This document shows positions 18,385-25,648 of a stretch of DNA of 34,092 nucleotides, piece after piece. Source of the stretch: Deltaproteobacteria bacterium. Its GTDB lineage: Bacteria; Desulfobacterota; GWC2-55-46. Where the stretch lies: assembly GCA_016219115.1 (NCBI GenBank), contig JACRCH010000028.1, positions 1 to 34,092 of the forward strand. The letters run 5' to 3'. Position 1 is the first letter of the stretch. Every line of letters begins with the position of its first letter. Under the pieces are notes generated by a model. It worked only from the letters and a program-made list of their open reading frames with translations. It did not search any database and was not told the origin of the DNA. Position numbers and translations under genes: made by a program.

Positions 18385-19437
18385 TTGAGGCCGCTAAAAA
18401 GACAAAACCTGACTATATTTTTCCGGGGGCTTGAACTTTTGGAGATAGGAACGAATTCGGTCTTTACCGGGAAGATATTCCCGAGCAGGTTCTACGATTC
18501 CTACTTCGTAAACGAATACGGGAAGCTCGAATCGTTGAGGGCCTCCAGGTACAACACCTGCTTCTCCATAATCCTCATAAGCGTCGAGAGGGCCGGCAAA
18601 GGAACGCCGCACGATGACGACAGGGGGGAGGGTTTTTTACGCAAGCTCGCCTCGACCGTGGCGGACTCCGTCAGGAACTGCGACATCGTCGGGCTTGCGG
18701 ACGACAGTCAGATACTCATAATACTCCCGGAGACGGATTACTTCGGGTCTCTCACGGCCGTAAGGAAGCTCACGAGGGCGGTTGACGCCATCGGCGCCGG
18801 GGCCCCTCTGTCGGCCATAGTCACGCAGGCCACGTTCCCCAAGGACGGCAGGGGGTTTGGGGAGCTCGTAGGCACGGCCTCTAAAAGGGTCGCCCTTAAG
18901 AGGGAATCGCTCTGGGAAAAGCTCGGTCTCAAGGACATCCTCTTCTGGGAGATAATGGGCAGACTGACGGCCACGGCGCACAGCGGCTTCAACAACTCCT
19001 GTTTCGAGGCGGGAGGGGACCGGGAGTTGACGGAGTTTTTCATAGACCAGCTCGACGAGCTCATCGTGAAGGAGATCTCGAGGGGGCCGCAGAAGAGGGG
19101 GGTCCTCTACTTCTCGTCCAAAAAAATCTCACAGAGACTGCCGCTCGTGAAAAACCTCAACGCCTGCGGGGCCTTCTCGACAAAGGTCTTCCTCGTCGGA
19201 GAGCCCGAGGACAATGTATGGGAGATAAGAACGGCAACTCCGCTGCTCCTCGACGACCCGAGGCTCAAGGAGACTTTTTTCACGTTCTACCTGAACGAGG
19301 GCTCAGGCTACGCGTTGATCTGCAAGGAGAACTGGGGCGCGACCTACTCCTGCTTCCACACGGCTGACCCGTACCTTGTGGAGGGGCTTATAACGAAGTT
19401 CCAGACCGAATATTCCCTTCAAGAGCAGCTCGGATGA
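18385..19437 (+). CDS. degenerate GGDEF-like signalling protein
   Basis: Up to 350 residues. Residues 50-140 resemble a GGDEF fold. LESLRASRYNTCFSIILISVER and FLRKLASTVADSVRNCDIVGLADDSQILIILPETDYFGSLTAVRKL align with the diguanylate cyclase pattern, but the position of the GG[D/E]EF loop reads GLADDSQ. Cyclase activity is therefore unlikely. The C-terminal half (about 200-350) is unrecognised; it contains a helix-rich ELTEFFIDQLDELIVKEI and a mixed region ending LVEGLITKFQTEYSLQEQLG. The start is uncertain (TTG 18385 or TTG 18439; neither has a well-spaced ribosome binding site). The end overlaps the next gene (ATGA), so the two are probably co-translated and work together. Confidence 0.65.
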   Translation: MRPLKRQNLTIFFRGLELLEIGTNSVFTGKIFPSRFYDSYFVNEYGKLESLRASRYNTCFSIILISVERAGKGTPHDDDRGEGFLRKLASTVADSVRNCDIVGLADDSQILIILPETDYFGSLTAVRKLTRAVDAIGAGAPLSAIVTQATFPKDGRGFGELVGTASKRVALKRESLWEKLGLKDILFWEIMGRLTATAHSGFNNSCFEAGGDRELTEFFIDQLDELIVKEISRGPQKRGVLYFSSKKISQRLPLVKNLNACGAFSTKVFLVGEPEDNVWEIRTATPLLLDDPRLKETFFTFYLNEGSGYALICKENWGATYSCFHTADPYLVEGLITKFQTEYSLQEQLG

Positions 19438-20969
19438 TGGATAAAAACAGGACCCTGCTGGCGCTCAAGCGCGACGAAGAGATAAAGGACCTGACCGGTT
19501 ACATCACAGGCCTCGGTTTCGACCCGTCCGTTGTGCGTGACGGGGCGCGGGCCATAGAGCTTGCCATCCAGGAAGTGCCTTCTTTCGTAATCGCCGACAT
19601 CGATCTGCCGGTAATCGACGCCGAACGGGTATTCCACATACTGAGGAACAACCCCCACACATCGAACATACCGTTTGTCTTTATCGCGGACAGCGTATCG
19701 GACATAAAGGGTTTCAGGACAGGGATCGACGTCTTCCTCCAGCGCCCCATAAACCTCGATGAGCTCTCGGCGCGGGTCCGCCAGACCCTCTCGGCACGGA
19801 AGTCATCGGGGCCGGGCTCCAGGGGCATCGAGGGCAGATTGAGCCACATGTCCCTGGCCGACATCCTCCAGATACTCCACCTCAACAGGAAAGAGGGAGA
19901 GCTCCGGGTGACCTCTGGCGCCAAATCCGGGTCAGTCTACATAAAGGACGGGGAGATATACAACTCGGCGCTTGAGGGGACGGAGAAGGAAAAGGCGCTT
20001 TTCAGGCTCCTTTCATGGGACGAAGGGAAGTTCGAGTTTATCCCGAAGCAGGTGACCGCCACAAAGAAGATACGCTCCACCACCGGCAACCTCCTGATGG
20101 AAGGGATGAGGCAGATAGACGAGTTCAGGAAGAAAAAGGACCAGTTCCCCGACAAGGATAAAAACCTCAAGTCCAAGGTCGATTCAAAGACCCTGCCGAA
20201 GGGGCTTCAGCCCGTCATCTACGAGGTCATGCAGCTTGTGAACTCGTACCCGAAAGTCTGCGATGTCGTAGAGCGTTCGGCCTACCCGGATTACGAGGTA
20301 TATTCGACGATAGTGTCGATGCTGGCCAGGGGGATCCTCGACTACGGCTCCGAGGAAGGGGCCGCGGCGGCTGTAGCGCCCCAGTTCCTCACCACGGACC
20401 AGGCGATAAGCATCAGGGAGAAGATACTTAGCCACTATACGGACATGAACCTCAACTACGGGAAGATATTTCTCCTGTCCACGTCCGGGCCCCTTGCCTC
20501 CGACTTCATAAAACGCTGCAAGGTCATCCCCGGCTTTTCCATGAACACGAAGTCTTCGTTTTCGCAGATCGCCATCGAGAACCCCCTGGGCGAGATATCC
20601 GCGATAAAGCTCTACGGCGGCATGGACATAACCCTTTTCTCGATACCGACGGTCAGGAACATGGGCCCGCTCTGGAGGGCCTTCTCCGAAAACCTCATCG
20701 GCGTGGTGATGCTCTGGGACGAGCAAGGGGCGGATGAACTCTCCGAGCTTGAGACCGCGAAAAAGGACATACTCTCCAAAAAGCGCGTCCCGGTGCTTCC
20801 GGTCTTTTACGGGCAGGCCGCCAAAGGGGCCGATGAACAGTACAGAAAGGCCCTTGGGCTCAAGCCCGATGAGCCCATGTTCAAGATGGGCCCGTCTGAC
20901 AATAATATGGTATTTGAGATATTTTACTCGCTTTTCAGCAGCATCATAAAAGACGACTACGTAAGATGA
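19434..20969 (+). CDS. pseudo-receiver / PATAN (DUF4388) / GTPase-like fusion protein
   Basis: 511 residues in three parts. Residues 5-122 form a response-regulator-like domain with Asp55 (IADIDLPVIDA), but the acidic pair is replaced by LKR (residues 11-13) and the conserved Lys by Arg104 (FLQRP). Phosphorylation is therefore doubtful. Residues 130-235 are a PATAN/DUF4388 domain (LSHMSLADILQILHLNRKEGELRV...GSVYIKDGEIYNSAL). Residues 340-511 resemble the small-GTPase region of MglA-like proteins (IKLYGGMDITLFSIP..., VVMLWDEQGADELSELETAKKDIL, VLPVFYGQ). The expected P-loop reads LLSTSGPLASDF, with no GxxxxGK[S/T]. It is translationally coupled to the degenerate GGDEF gene. Role unknown; a scaffold or regulator of polarity, motility or surface signalling is possible but unproven. 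Confidence 0.72.
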   Translation: MMDKNRTLLALKRDEEIKDLTGYITGLGFDPSVVRDGARAIELAIQEVPSFVIADIDLPVIDAERVFHILRNNPHTSNIPFVFIADSVSDIKGFRTGIDVFLQRPINLDELSARVRQTLSARKSSGPGSRGIEGRLSHMSLADILQILHLNRKEGELRVTSGAKSGSVYIKDGEIYNSALEGTEKEKALFRLLSWDEGKFEFIPKQVTATKKIRSTTGNLLMEGMRQIDEFRKKKDQFPDKDKNLKSKVDSKTLPKGLQPVIYEVMQLVNSYPKVCDVVERSAYPDYEVYSTIVSMLARGILDYGSEEGAAAAVAPQFLTTDQAISIREKILSHYTDMNLNYGKIFLLSTSGPLASDFIKRCKVIPGFSMNTKSSFSQIAIENPLGEISAIKLYGGMDITLFSIPTVRNMGPLWRAFSENLIGVVMLWDEQGADELSELETAKKDILSKKRVPVLPVFYGQAAKGADEQYRKALGLKPDEPMFKMGPSDNNMVFEIFYSLFSSIIKDDYVR

Positions 20970-20979
20970 CCTTTCATCT

Positions 20980-21157
20980 TTTAATCACAAAATTCCCTGT
21001 AGCTTGCTACAGTGTTTCCTTATAAAAACCCTCCCCCTCGATGGGGGAGGGAAGGGTGGGGGTGAAAACAGGTTTTCACCATCCCCTTGTCTCCCCTCCC
21101 ATCAAGGGAGGGAGGCTTAAGGAGATACCCCGGAGCTTGACTATCGGGGTGGTTCAT
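20980..21157 (-). repeat. dispersed repeat R1, long copy (C), inverted
   Basis: About 178 bp in minus orientation. Read on the - strand it begins ATGAACCACCCCGATAG and GGGGTATCTCCTTAA. It passes through GGTGAAAAC-CT-GTTTTCACC and CCCTCCCCC-ATCGA-GGGGGAGGG, and ends TAGCAAGCTACAGGGAATTTTGTGATTAAA. It aligns end to end with copy B at 23150-23327 despite different arms in the first palindrome. It fills the gap between the GTPase-like gene and the PHP gene. Confidence 0.88.
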
Positions 21158-21259
21158 CGGCAGCCTAAAAACAGTCTTTCAAGGGAAGCTTCCGGCAGGA
21201 TCTTCCCGAAGGGGCCCTTCAGGGCCGCAAAAGACAAAAAAAAAGGGGTAGACGATCCT

Positions 21260-21910
21260 ATGATAGACCTGCATACGCACAGTTTCCTGAGCGACGGGGT
21301 GCTGATACCCTCGGAACTTGTAAGAAGGGCCCGGGTAGCGGGTTACAGGGCGATGGCGATAACCGACCATGCGGATGAGTCGAACATCGAGGCGGTCTTG
21401 AAGCAGATAGCGAAGGTGGCGAAACAGCTCAACACCGACAAGTCCTTCAGGCTCGTCCCCGGGGTGGAGCTTACGCACATACCCCCGGCCCACATCCCGC
21501 TTATGGTCAAAAAGGCCAGGGCCCTCGGCGCCAAAGTAGTCGTGGGCCACGGGGAGACGCTCGCGGAGCCAGTGGAGGCCGGGACAAACGAGGCTTTCAT
21601 AAAGGCCGGCATAGACATACTGGCTCATCCGGGCCTTGTTACGGCCGGGGAGGCCAGGATGGCCGTCAAGAAATCCGTCCACTTCGAGATCACAAGCAGG
21701 GGCGGGCACAGTCTGACGAACGGACACGTGGCGGCAGTGGCAAAAAAATACGGCGTAAAGATGGTATTGAATACCGACACCCACTCACCCGGCGACCTCA
21801 TAACCGACGAGAAGGCCTTGAAGGTCGCGCTCGGCGCCGGTTTGGATGAGGACGACTTCAGGAGAATGCAGGAAAATGCCAAAGAACTTCTTAAGAAAAA
21901 CCGCGCCTAA
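21260..21910 (+). CDS. PHP-domain phosphoesterase
   Basis: 216 residues of the polymerase-and-histidinol-phosphatase superfamily, a metal-dependent hydrolase. Ligand motifs are all present: HTHSFLSDG, TDHAD, VPGVELTH, VVGHGET, LAHPGLV and NTDTHSPGD. Homologues include histidinol-phosphatase-like and nucleotide phosphodiesterase enzymes; the substrate cannot be set. The frame is open from about 21041, but that stretch runs through repeat R1. The conserved MIDLHTH start at ATG 21260 is therefore chosen, with AAGGGG about 12 bases upstream. It overlaps the next gene by 35 bases. Confidence 0.88.
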   Translation: MIDLHTHSFLSDGVLIPSELVRRARVAGYRAMAITDHADESNIEAVLKQIAKVAKQLNTDKSFRLVPGVELTHIPPAHIPLMVKKARALGAKVVVGHGETLAEPVEAGTNEAFIKAGIDILAHPGLVTAGEARMAVKKSVHFEITSRGGHSLTNGHVAAVAKKYGVKMVLNTDTHSPGDLITDEKALKVALGAGLDEDDFRRMQENAKELLKKNRA

Positions 21911-23108
21911 ATTATGCGCGACATTGCTCGGGGCCGCCCTCCTTGCCGGGTGCGCCTCGCAGGCCGCGAAGGTCGAATACAGGCCGTGGGCATCGTATCT
22001 GCATGACGATTCGCGCTCGAACATCTCTTCGGACAAAATAAACCTGCCGATATCGATGTCGTGGGGCAAGGACATCTCGCCGGTAAGGTTTTATAATGTC
22101 TTCCCCAAGGAGCAGCTCTCCCCGCCGGTCATCTCGGAAGGGGTCATGTACGTCGGGTCCGAAAATGAGCGCTTTTACAAGTTCGACCTGAAGACCGGCA
22201 AGGTCCTCTGGACTTTCGACGCCGAATATCTGATCGAGGCCCCGCCCGCCGTCTCCGGCGCGATCCTGTGCTTCGGCACGAGCGACGGGGTCTTGAGGTG
22301 TTTTGACAAGACCGCCGGAAGGATGCTCTGGAGCTTCCAGGCGAAGTCCGAGATCCTCTCCTCTCCGGTGATAAAGGACGGTAAAGTCTACTTCTCATCG
22401 TCAGATGACAAGCTGTACGCCCTCTCGCTTGCCACCGGAGAGAAACTCTGGAGCTACAGCCGCTCCTCGTACCAGACGGTAGCTCCGCGGGTGTACTCCT
22501 CCGCCGCCGTGTCGGGCGGCAGGCTCTTTCAGTTCTTCTCCGACGGTTATATCGTCGCCATCTCCGCCGATACCGGCAAGGAGCTCTGGAGCAGGAAGGT
22601 CGTAAAGAACTTCGATTCCAGCCGTCAGACCAGAAGAACGCCTCTGGCGTCGGAGGGCCTCGTCTACATGATAGACGACACGAACTCGGTAGTGGCCATG
22701 AACGAGGAGAACGGGGATGTCAAGGGGCTCTATAACATCATAAAGACATACGACTTCACGGCCCCCGACAAAAAGACGCTGGTGATGGCCGGGACGGACC
22801 GGGTGGTAGCCATAAACAGGCTCACCGGGTCGATACTCTGGAAGAGGGAGCTTGCATACTCTCCGGTCTCGACGGTCTTTGGCTCCGGCGATTACCTCTT
22901 TGTGCTCTCCAACTACAGGGCCGCGCCTCTCGGTATAAATTTTCTGGCGAAAGACAAGGGATACATCACGGCCCTCAAACTCGATGACGGCTCCGTAGTC
23001 TGGGGCGAAAAACTTCTCTCGACCGTTACCGCCAACGCGTCTTCGGCAGAAGACCATGTGGCGGTATCGACCAACGAAGGCATACTCGAGGTATTCGGCG
23101 CGAAATGA
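21876..23108 (+). CDS. BamB-like beta-propeller (PQQ-repeat) lipoprotein
   Basis: 410 residues. It begins with a basic N-terminus, a hydrophobic stretch and the lipobox LLAGC, giving a lipidated Cys26. The rest is a beta-propeller of PQQ-like blades (SENERFYKFDLKTGKVLWTF, SDDKLYALSLATGEKLWSYS, SADTGKELWSRK, NRLTGSILWKRE, LDDGSVVWGE). This resembles BamB of the outer-membrane assembly machine, but BamB is usually beside other genes, so the role is tentative. A role as a generic periplasmic scaffold is equally possible. ATG 21876 lies inside the end of the PHP gene; the upstream GTG 21846 would spoil the signal peptide. Confidence 0.85.
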   Translation: MPKNFLRKTAPKLCATLLGAALLAGCASQAAKVEYRPWASYLHDDSRSNISSDKINLPISMSWGKDISPVRFYNVFPKEQLSPPVISEGVMYVGSENERFYKFDLKTGKVLWTFDAEYLIEAPPAVSGAILCFGTSDGVLRCFDKTAGRMLWSFQAKSEILSSPVIKDGKVYFSSSDDKLYALSLATGEKLWSYSRSSYQTVAPRVYSSAAVSGGRLFQFFSDGYIVAISADTGKELWSRKVVKNFDSSRQTRRTPLASEGLVYMIDDTNSVVAMNEENGDVKGLYNIIKTYDFTAPDKKTLVMAGTDRVVAINRLTGSILWKRELAYSPVSTVFGSGDYLFVLSNYRAAPLGINFLAKDKGYITALKLDDGSVVWGEKLLSTVTANASSAEDHVAVSTNEGILEVFGAK

Positions 23109-23149
23109 GGCTTTTGCCGTTCTTTTAAGTCACAGGCGGCCTCAAAACA

Positions 23150-23327
23150 ATGAACCACCCCGATAGCTCCGGGGTATCTCCTTAACCCTCCCCGTTGCGC
23201 TCTTCCGATGCAACGGGGAGCGGGGAGGGTGAAAACCTGTTTTCACCCCCACCCTTCTCCCCCATCGAGGGGGAGGGTTTTACAAGGAAACCCTCTAGCA
23301 AGCTAGCAGGGAATTTTGTGATTTAAA
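23150..23327 (+). repeat. dispersed repeat R1, long copy (B)
   Basis: About 178 bp, starting ATGAACCACCCCGATAG and ending GGGAATTTTGTGATTTAAA. Nested palindromes: CCCCGTTGC...GCAACGGGG, GGGTGAAAAC-CT-GTTTTCACCC (23227-23248), CTCCCCC-ATCGA-GGGGGAG, and CTAGC-AAG-CTAG. It occupies almost all of the gap between the BamB-like gene and the GH57 gene and ends four bases before the GH57 start. Confidence 0.88.
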
Positions 23328-23331
23328 AACT

Positions 23332-25554
23332 ATGGAAAACAAACTCAACATAGCCTTCGTCTGGCACATGCACCAGCCGCTCTACAAGGACCCGATAACC
23401 AACGAGTACACGATGCCATGGGTCCTCTTTCACGGCACGAAAGACTACTACGACATGGTCGCGATACTCGAGGCGTTCCCTCAGGTACACCAGACCTTCA
23501 ACCTGGTGCCGTGCCTTATCGAGCAGATAAACGAGTACGGCAGCGGGAAGGCCAACGACAGGTACGGGAACATAAGTAAAAAACCCGCCTCCGAGCTTAC
23601 CAGAGAGGACAAGAGCTTCATCCTCCAGTACTTCTTCCAGGCGAACTGGGAGCACATGATAAAGCCGCTCGCAAGATACCAGGAACTTCTGCGTAAACGC
23701 GGATACGCCATAACAGGCGACGAGATACCGAGCGTTCTGAGGTACTTCATCGAGCAGGACTATCTGGACATCCAGGTGCTCTTCAACCTCGTCTGGATAG
23801 ACCCGTCGATACGCGACGGGGACGCGTTCCTCAGCGCACTGTACGCCAAGGGGGGTGGCTACACGGAGGGAGAGAAACTTAAGCTCCTGGACAAGCAGGT
23901 CGAGATCATGGGCATGATACTCCCCAAGTACAGGGAGATGCAGGACAAAGGCATCATCGAGGTCACCACCACCCCGTACTACCACCCCATCATGCCTCTT
24001 CTTTGCGACAGCTTCAGCGCAAAGGAGGCGATGCCGCATGTGGCGCTGCCCAGGGAGAGGTTCACCCACCCGGAAGACGCCCGTGAGCAGATGAGACGGG
24101 GGGTGGCCCTTTACAAAGAGACCTTCGGCCGCGCCCCCAAAGGGATCTGGCCCTCGGAGGGCTCGGTCAGCATGGAGGTCCTTCCGATACTCGCGGGCGA
24201 GGGGATAGAGTGGTTCGCCACGGACGAAGAGATACTCTCCAATACGCTCAGAAGGCCGGTGAGGAGGGACTCCTCAGGCAACTGCTATGACGCCTTCCTC
24301 TACAGGCCTTACGCGATAGAAACCGACGCGAAGACCTTGTCGGCGGTCTTCAGGGACCACATCCTCTCCGACCTCATCGGGTTCGACTACGCCAAGATGG
24401 ACGCCGAGCACGCTGCCGATGACATGGTAAGAAGGCTTGCCCACATACACGGCATGCTGGAGAACCCCGAGGCCCACATCGTAAACATAATACTCGACGG
24501 CGAGAACGCGTGGGAGCATTTCAGGAACGACGGGCGCGACTTTCTCGCGGCGCTTTACTCAAAACTCTCGAACCACCCGAAGCTCCGCCCGGTCACGGTC
24601 AGTGAGTTCCTCACGAGGAACAAAGACCGCGATACCCTCAACTGGATATACCCAGGCTCATGGATCAGCCATAACTTCAAGATATGGATAGGCCACGCCG
24701 AAGACAACGCCGCGTGGGACTACATACAGGAAGTCAGGTCGGCCCTCGTGGACTACGAGGAGTCCGCTAAAAAATCATCCGACTACAAGTCAAAGAAGAA
24801 GTCGATAGCGGCGGCCTGGGAGACGCTTTACGCCGCCGAGGGGAGCGACTGGTTCTGGTGGTACGGCGACGACCACTCCTCGATGCTCGACGAGCACTTC
24901 GATTACCTCTTCAGGAGGAATATAAAAAAGATATACACCCTCATCGAGATGGAGCCGCCGGACTCCCTTGAGATCCCGATATCTACAGAGATAAAGGGCT
25001 TTCATCCGCCTGTAGCGCCGCAGGCCTACATCAACCCTGTTATCGACGGCTCCGTTACGAACTACTTCGAGTGGCTGGCCGCCGGGGCCCTCGAGCGCCA
25101 GTTCTTCGGCACCGCCATGCACAGGGAGCTTCAGGGAGAGGGGCTTATAGTCGCCGTTGCGTACGGGTTTTCGCGGGACGCGCTTTTTTTCAGGCTCGAC
25201 TACCTGGAGGAACTCATACCGCATGAGACGCAATGGTCCTTCACGATAAACTTCCTGCACCCGGTCCCTTTGAGGGTCAACTCCGTCGTAAAGGGCAAGG
25301 ACGCGAAGGCCATTGTCTACGGGAAGGTAAAGGACAAATGGGTGACAACCGACTTCAGGGCCGATATAGCCGCAGACACCGTCGTCGAGGTGGGGATAGA
25401 CCTTCTGACCCTCGGCGCGGTCAAAGGCGGTGAGATCAAGCTCTTTATAAGCATCGACGGGGCCGACAGGGGCATGGAACGCTGGCCCGTTAAAGGGTTT
25501 TTGATATTCGATGTGCCCTCGGAAGACTTCGAGCAGCAGAACTGGATTGTCTGA
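23332..25554 (+). CDS. glycoside hydrolase family 57 protein
   Basis: 740 residues. The GH57 catalytic (beta/alpha)7 barrel occupies about residues 1-450. Motif 1 is HMHQP (12-16) and motif 2 is TTPYYHPIMPLL. The nucleophile Glu276 is in IWPSEGS and the acid/base Asp342 in FRDHILSDLIGF. The segment DGENAWEHF follows. Members are retaining alpha-glucan enzymes (alpha-amylase, 4-alpha-glucanotransferase, branching or amylopullulanase types). The exact activity is unclear, but glycogen or intracellular alpha-glucan turnover is likely since no signal peptide is seen. The C-terminal 150 residues are a beta-rich domain, perhaps an accessory domain. No Shine-Dalgarno is visible; repeat R1 ends four bases upstream. 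Confidence 0.9.
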   Translation: MENKLNIAFVWHMHQPLYKDPITNEYTMPWVLFHGTKDYYDMVAILEAFPQVHQTFNLVPCLIEQINEYGSGKANDRYGNISKKPASELTREDKSFILQYFFQANWEHMIKPLARYQELLRKRGYAITGDEIPSVLRYFIEQDYLDIQVLFNLVWIDPSIRDGDAFLSALYAKGGGYTEGEKLKLLDKQVEIMGMILPKYREMQDKGIIEVTTTPYYHPIMPLLCDSFSAKEAMPHVALPRERFTHPEDAREQMRRGVALYKETFGRAPKGIWPSEGSVSMEVLPILAGEGIEWFATDEEILSNTLRRPVRRDSSGNCYDAFLYRPYAIETDAKTLSAVFRDHILSDLIGFDYAKMDAEHAADDMVRRLAHIHGMLENPEAHIVNIILDGENAWEHFRNDGRDFLAALYSKLSNHPKLRPVTVSEFLTRNKDRDTLNWIYPGSWISHNFKIWIGHAEDNAAWDYIQEVRSALVDYEESAKKSSDYKSKKKSIAAAWETLYAAEGSDWFWWYGDDHSSMLDEHFDYLFRRNIKKIYTLIEMEPPDSLEIPISTEIKGFHPPVAPQAYINPVIDGSVTNYFEWLAAGALERQFFGTAMHRELQGEGLIVAVAYGFSRDALFFRLDYLEELIPHETQWSFTINFLHPVPLRVNSVVKGKDAKAIVYGKVKDKWVTTDFRADIAADTVVEVGIDLLTLGAVKGGEIKLFISIDGADRGMERWPVKGFLIFDVPSEDFEQQNWIV

Positions 25555-25648
25555 AAAACGCGTCAAACCTCTTTTGTCCGTTCCCGTCAGCGAGGGATAA
25601 TCCATGTGCGCCACGCTGACAGTGCGGCTTTTCAGGACGGGTCTTGAG

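Noticed and set aside
21041-21259. 73-residue N-terminal extension of the PHP protein
   Set aside because: It translates repeat R1 sequence. The conserved MIDLHTH start at 21260 is typical of the family.
20980-23327. Palindromic repeats as a CRISPR array
   Set aside because: The copies are kilobases apart, in opposite orientation and about 178 bp long. There is no regular repeat-spacer pattern.
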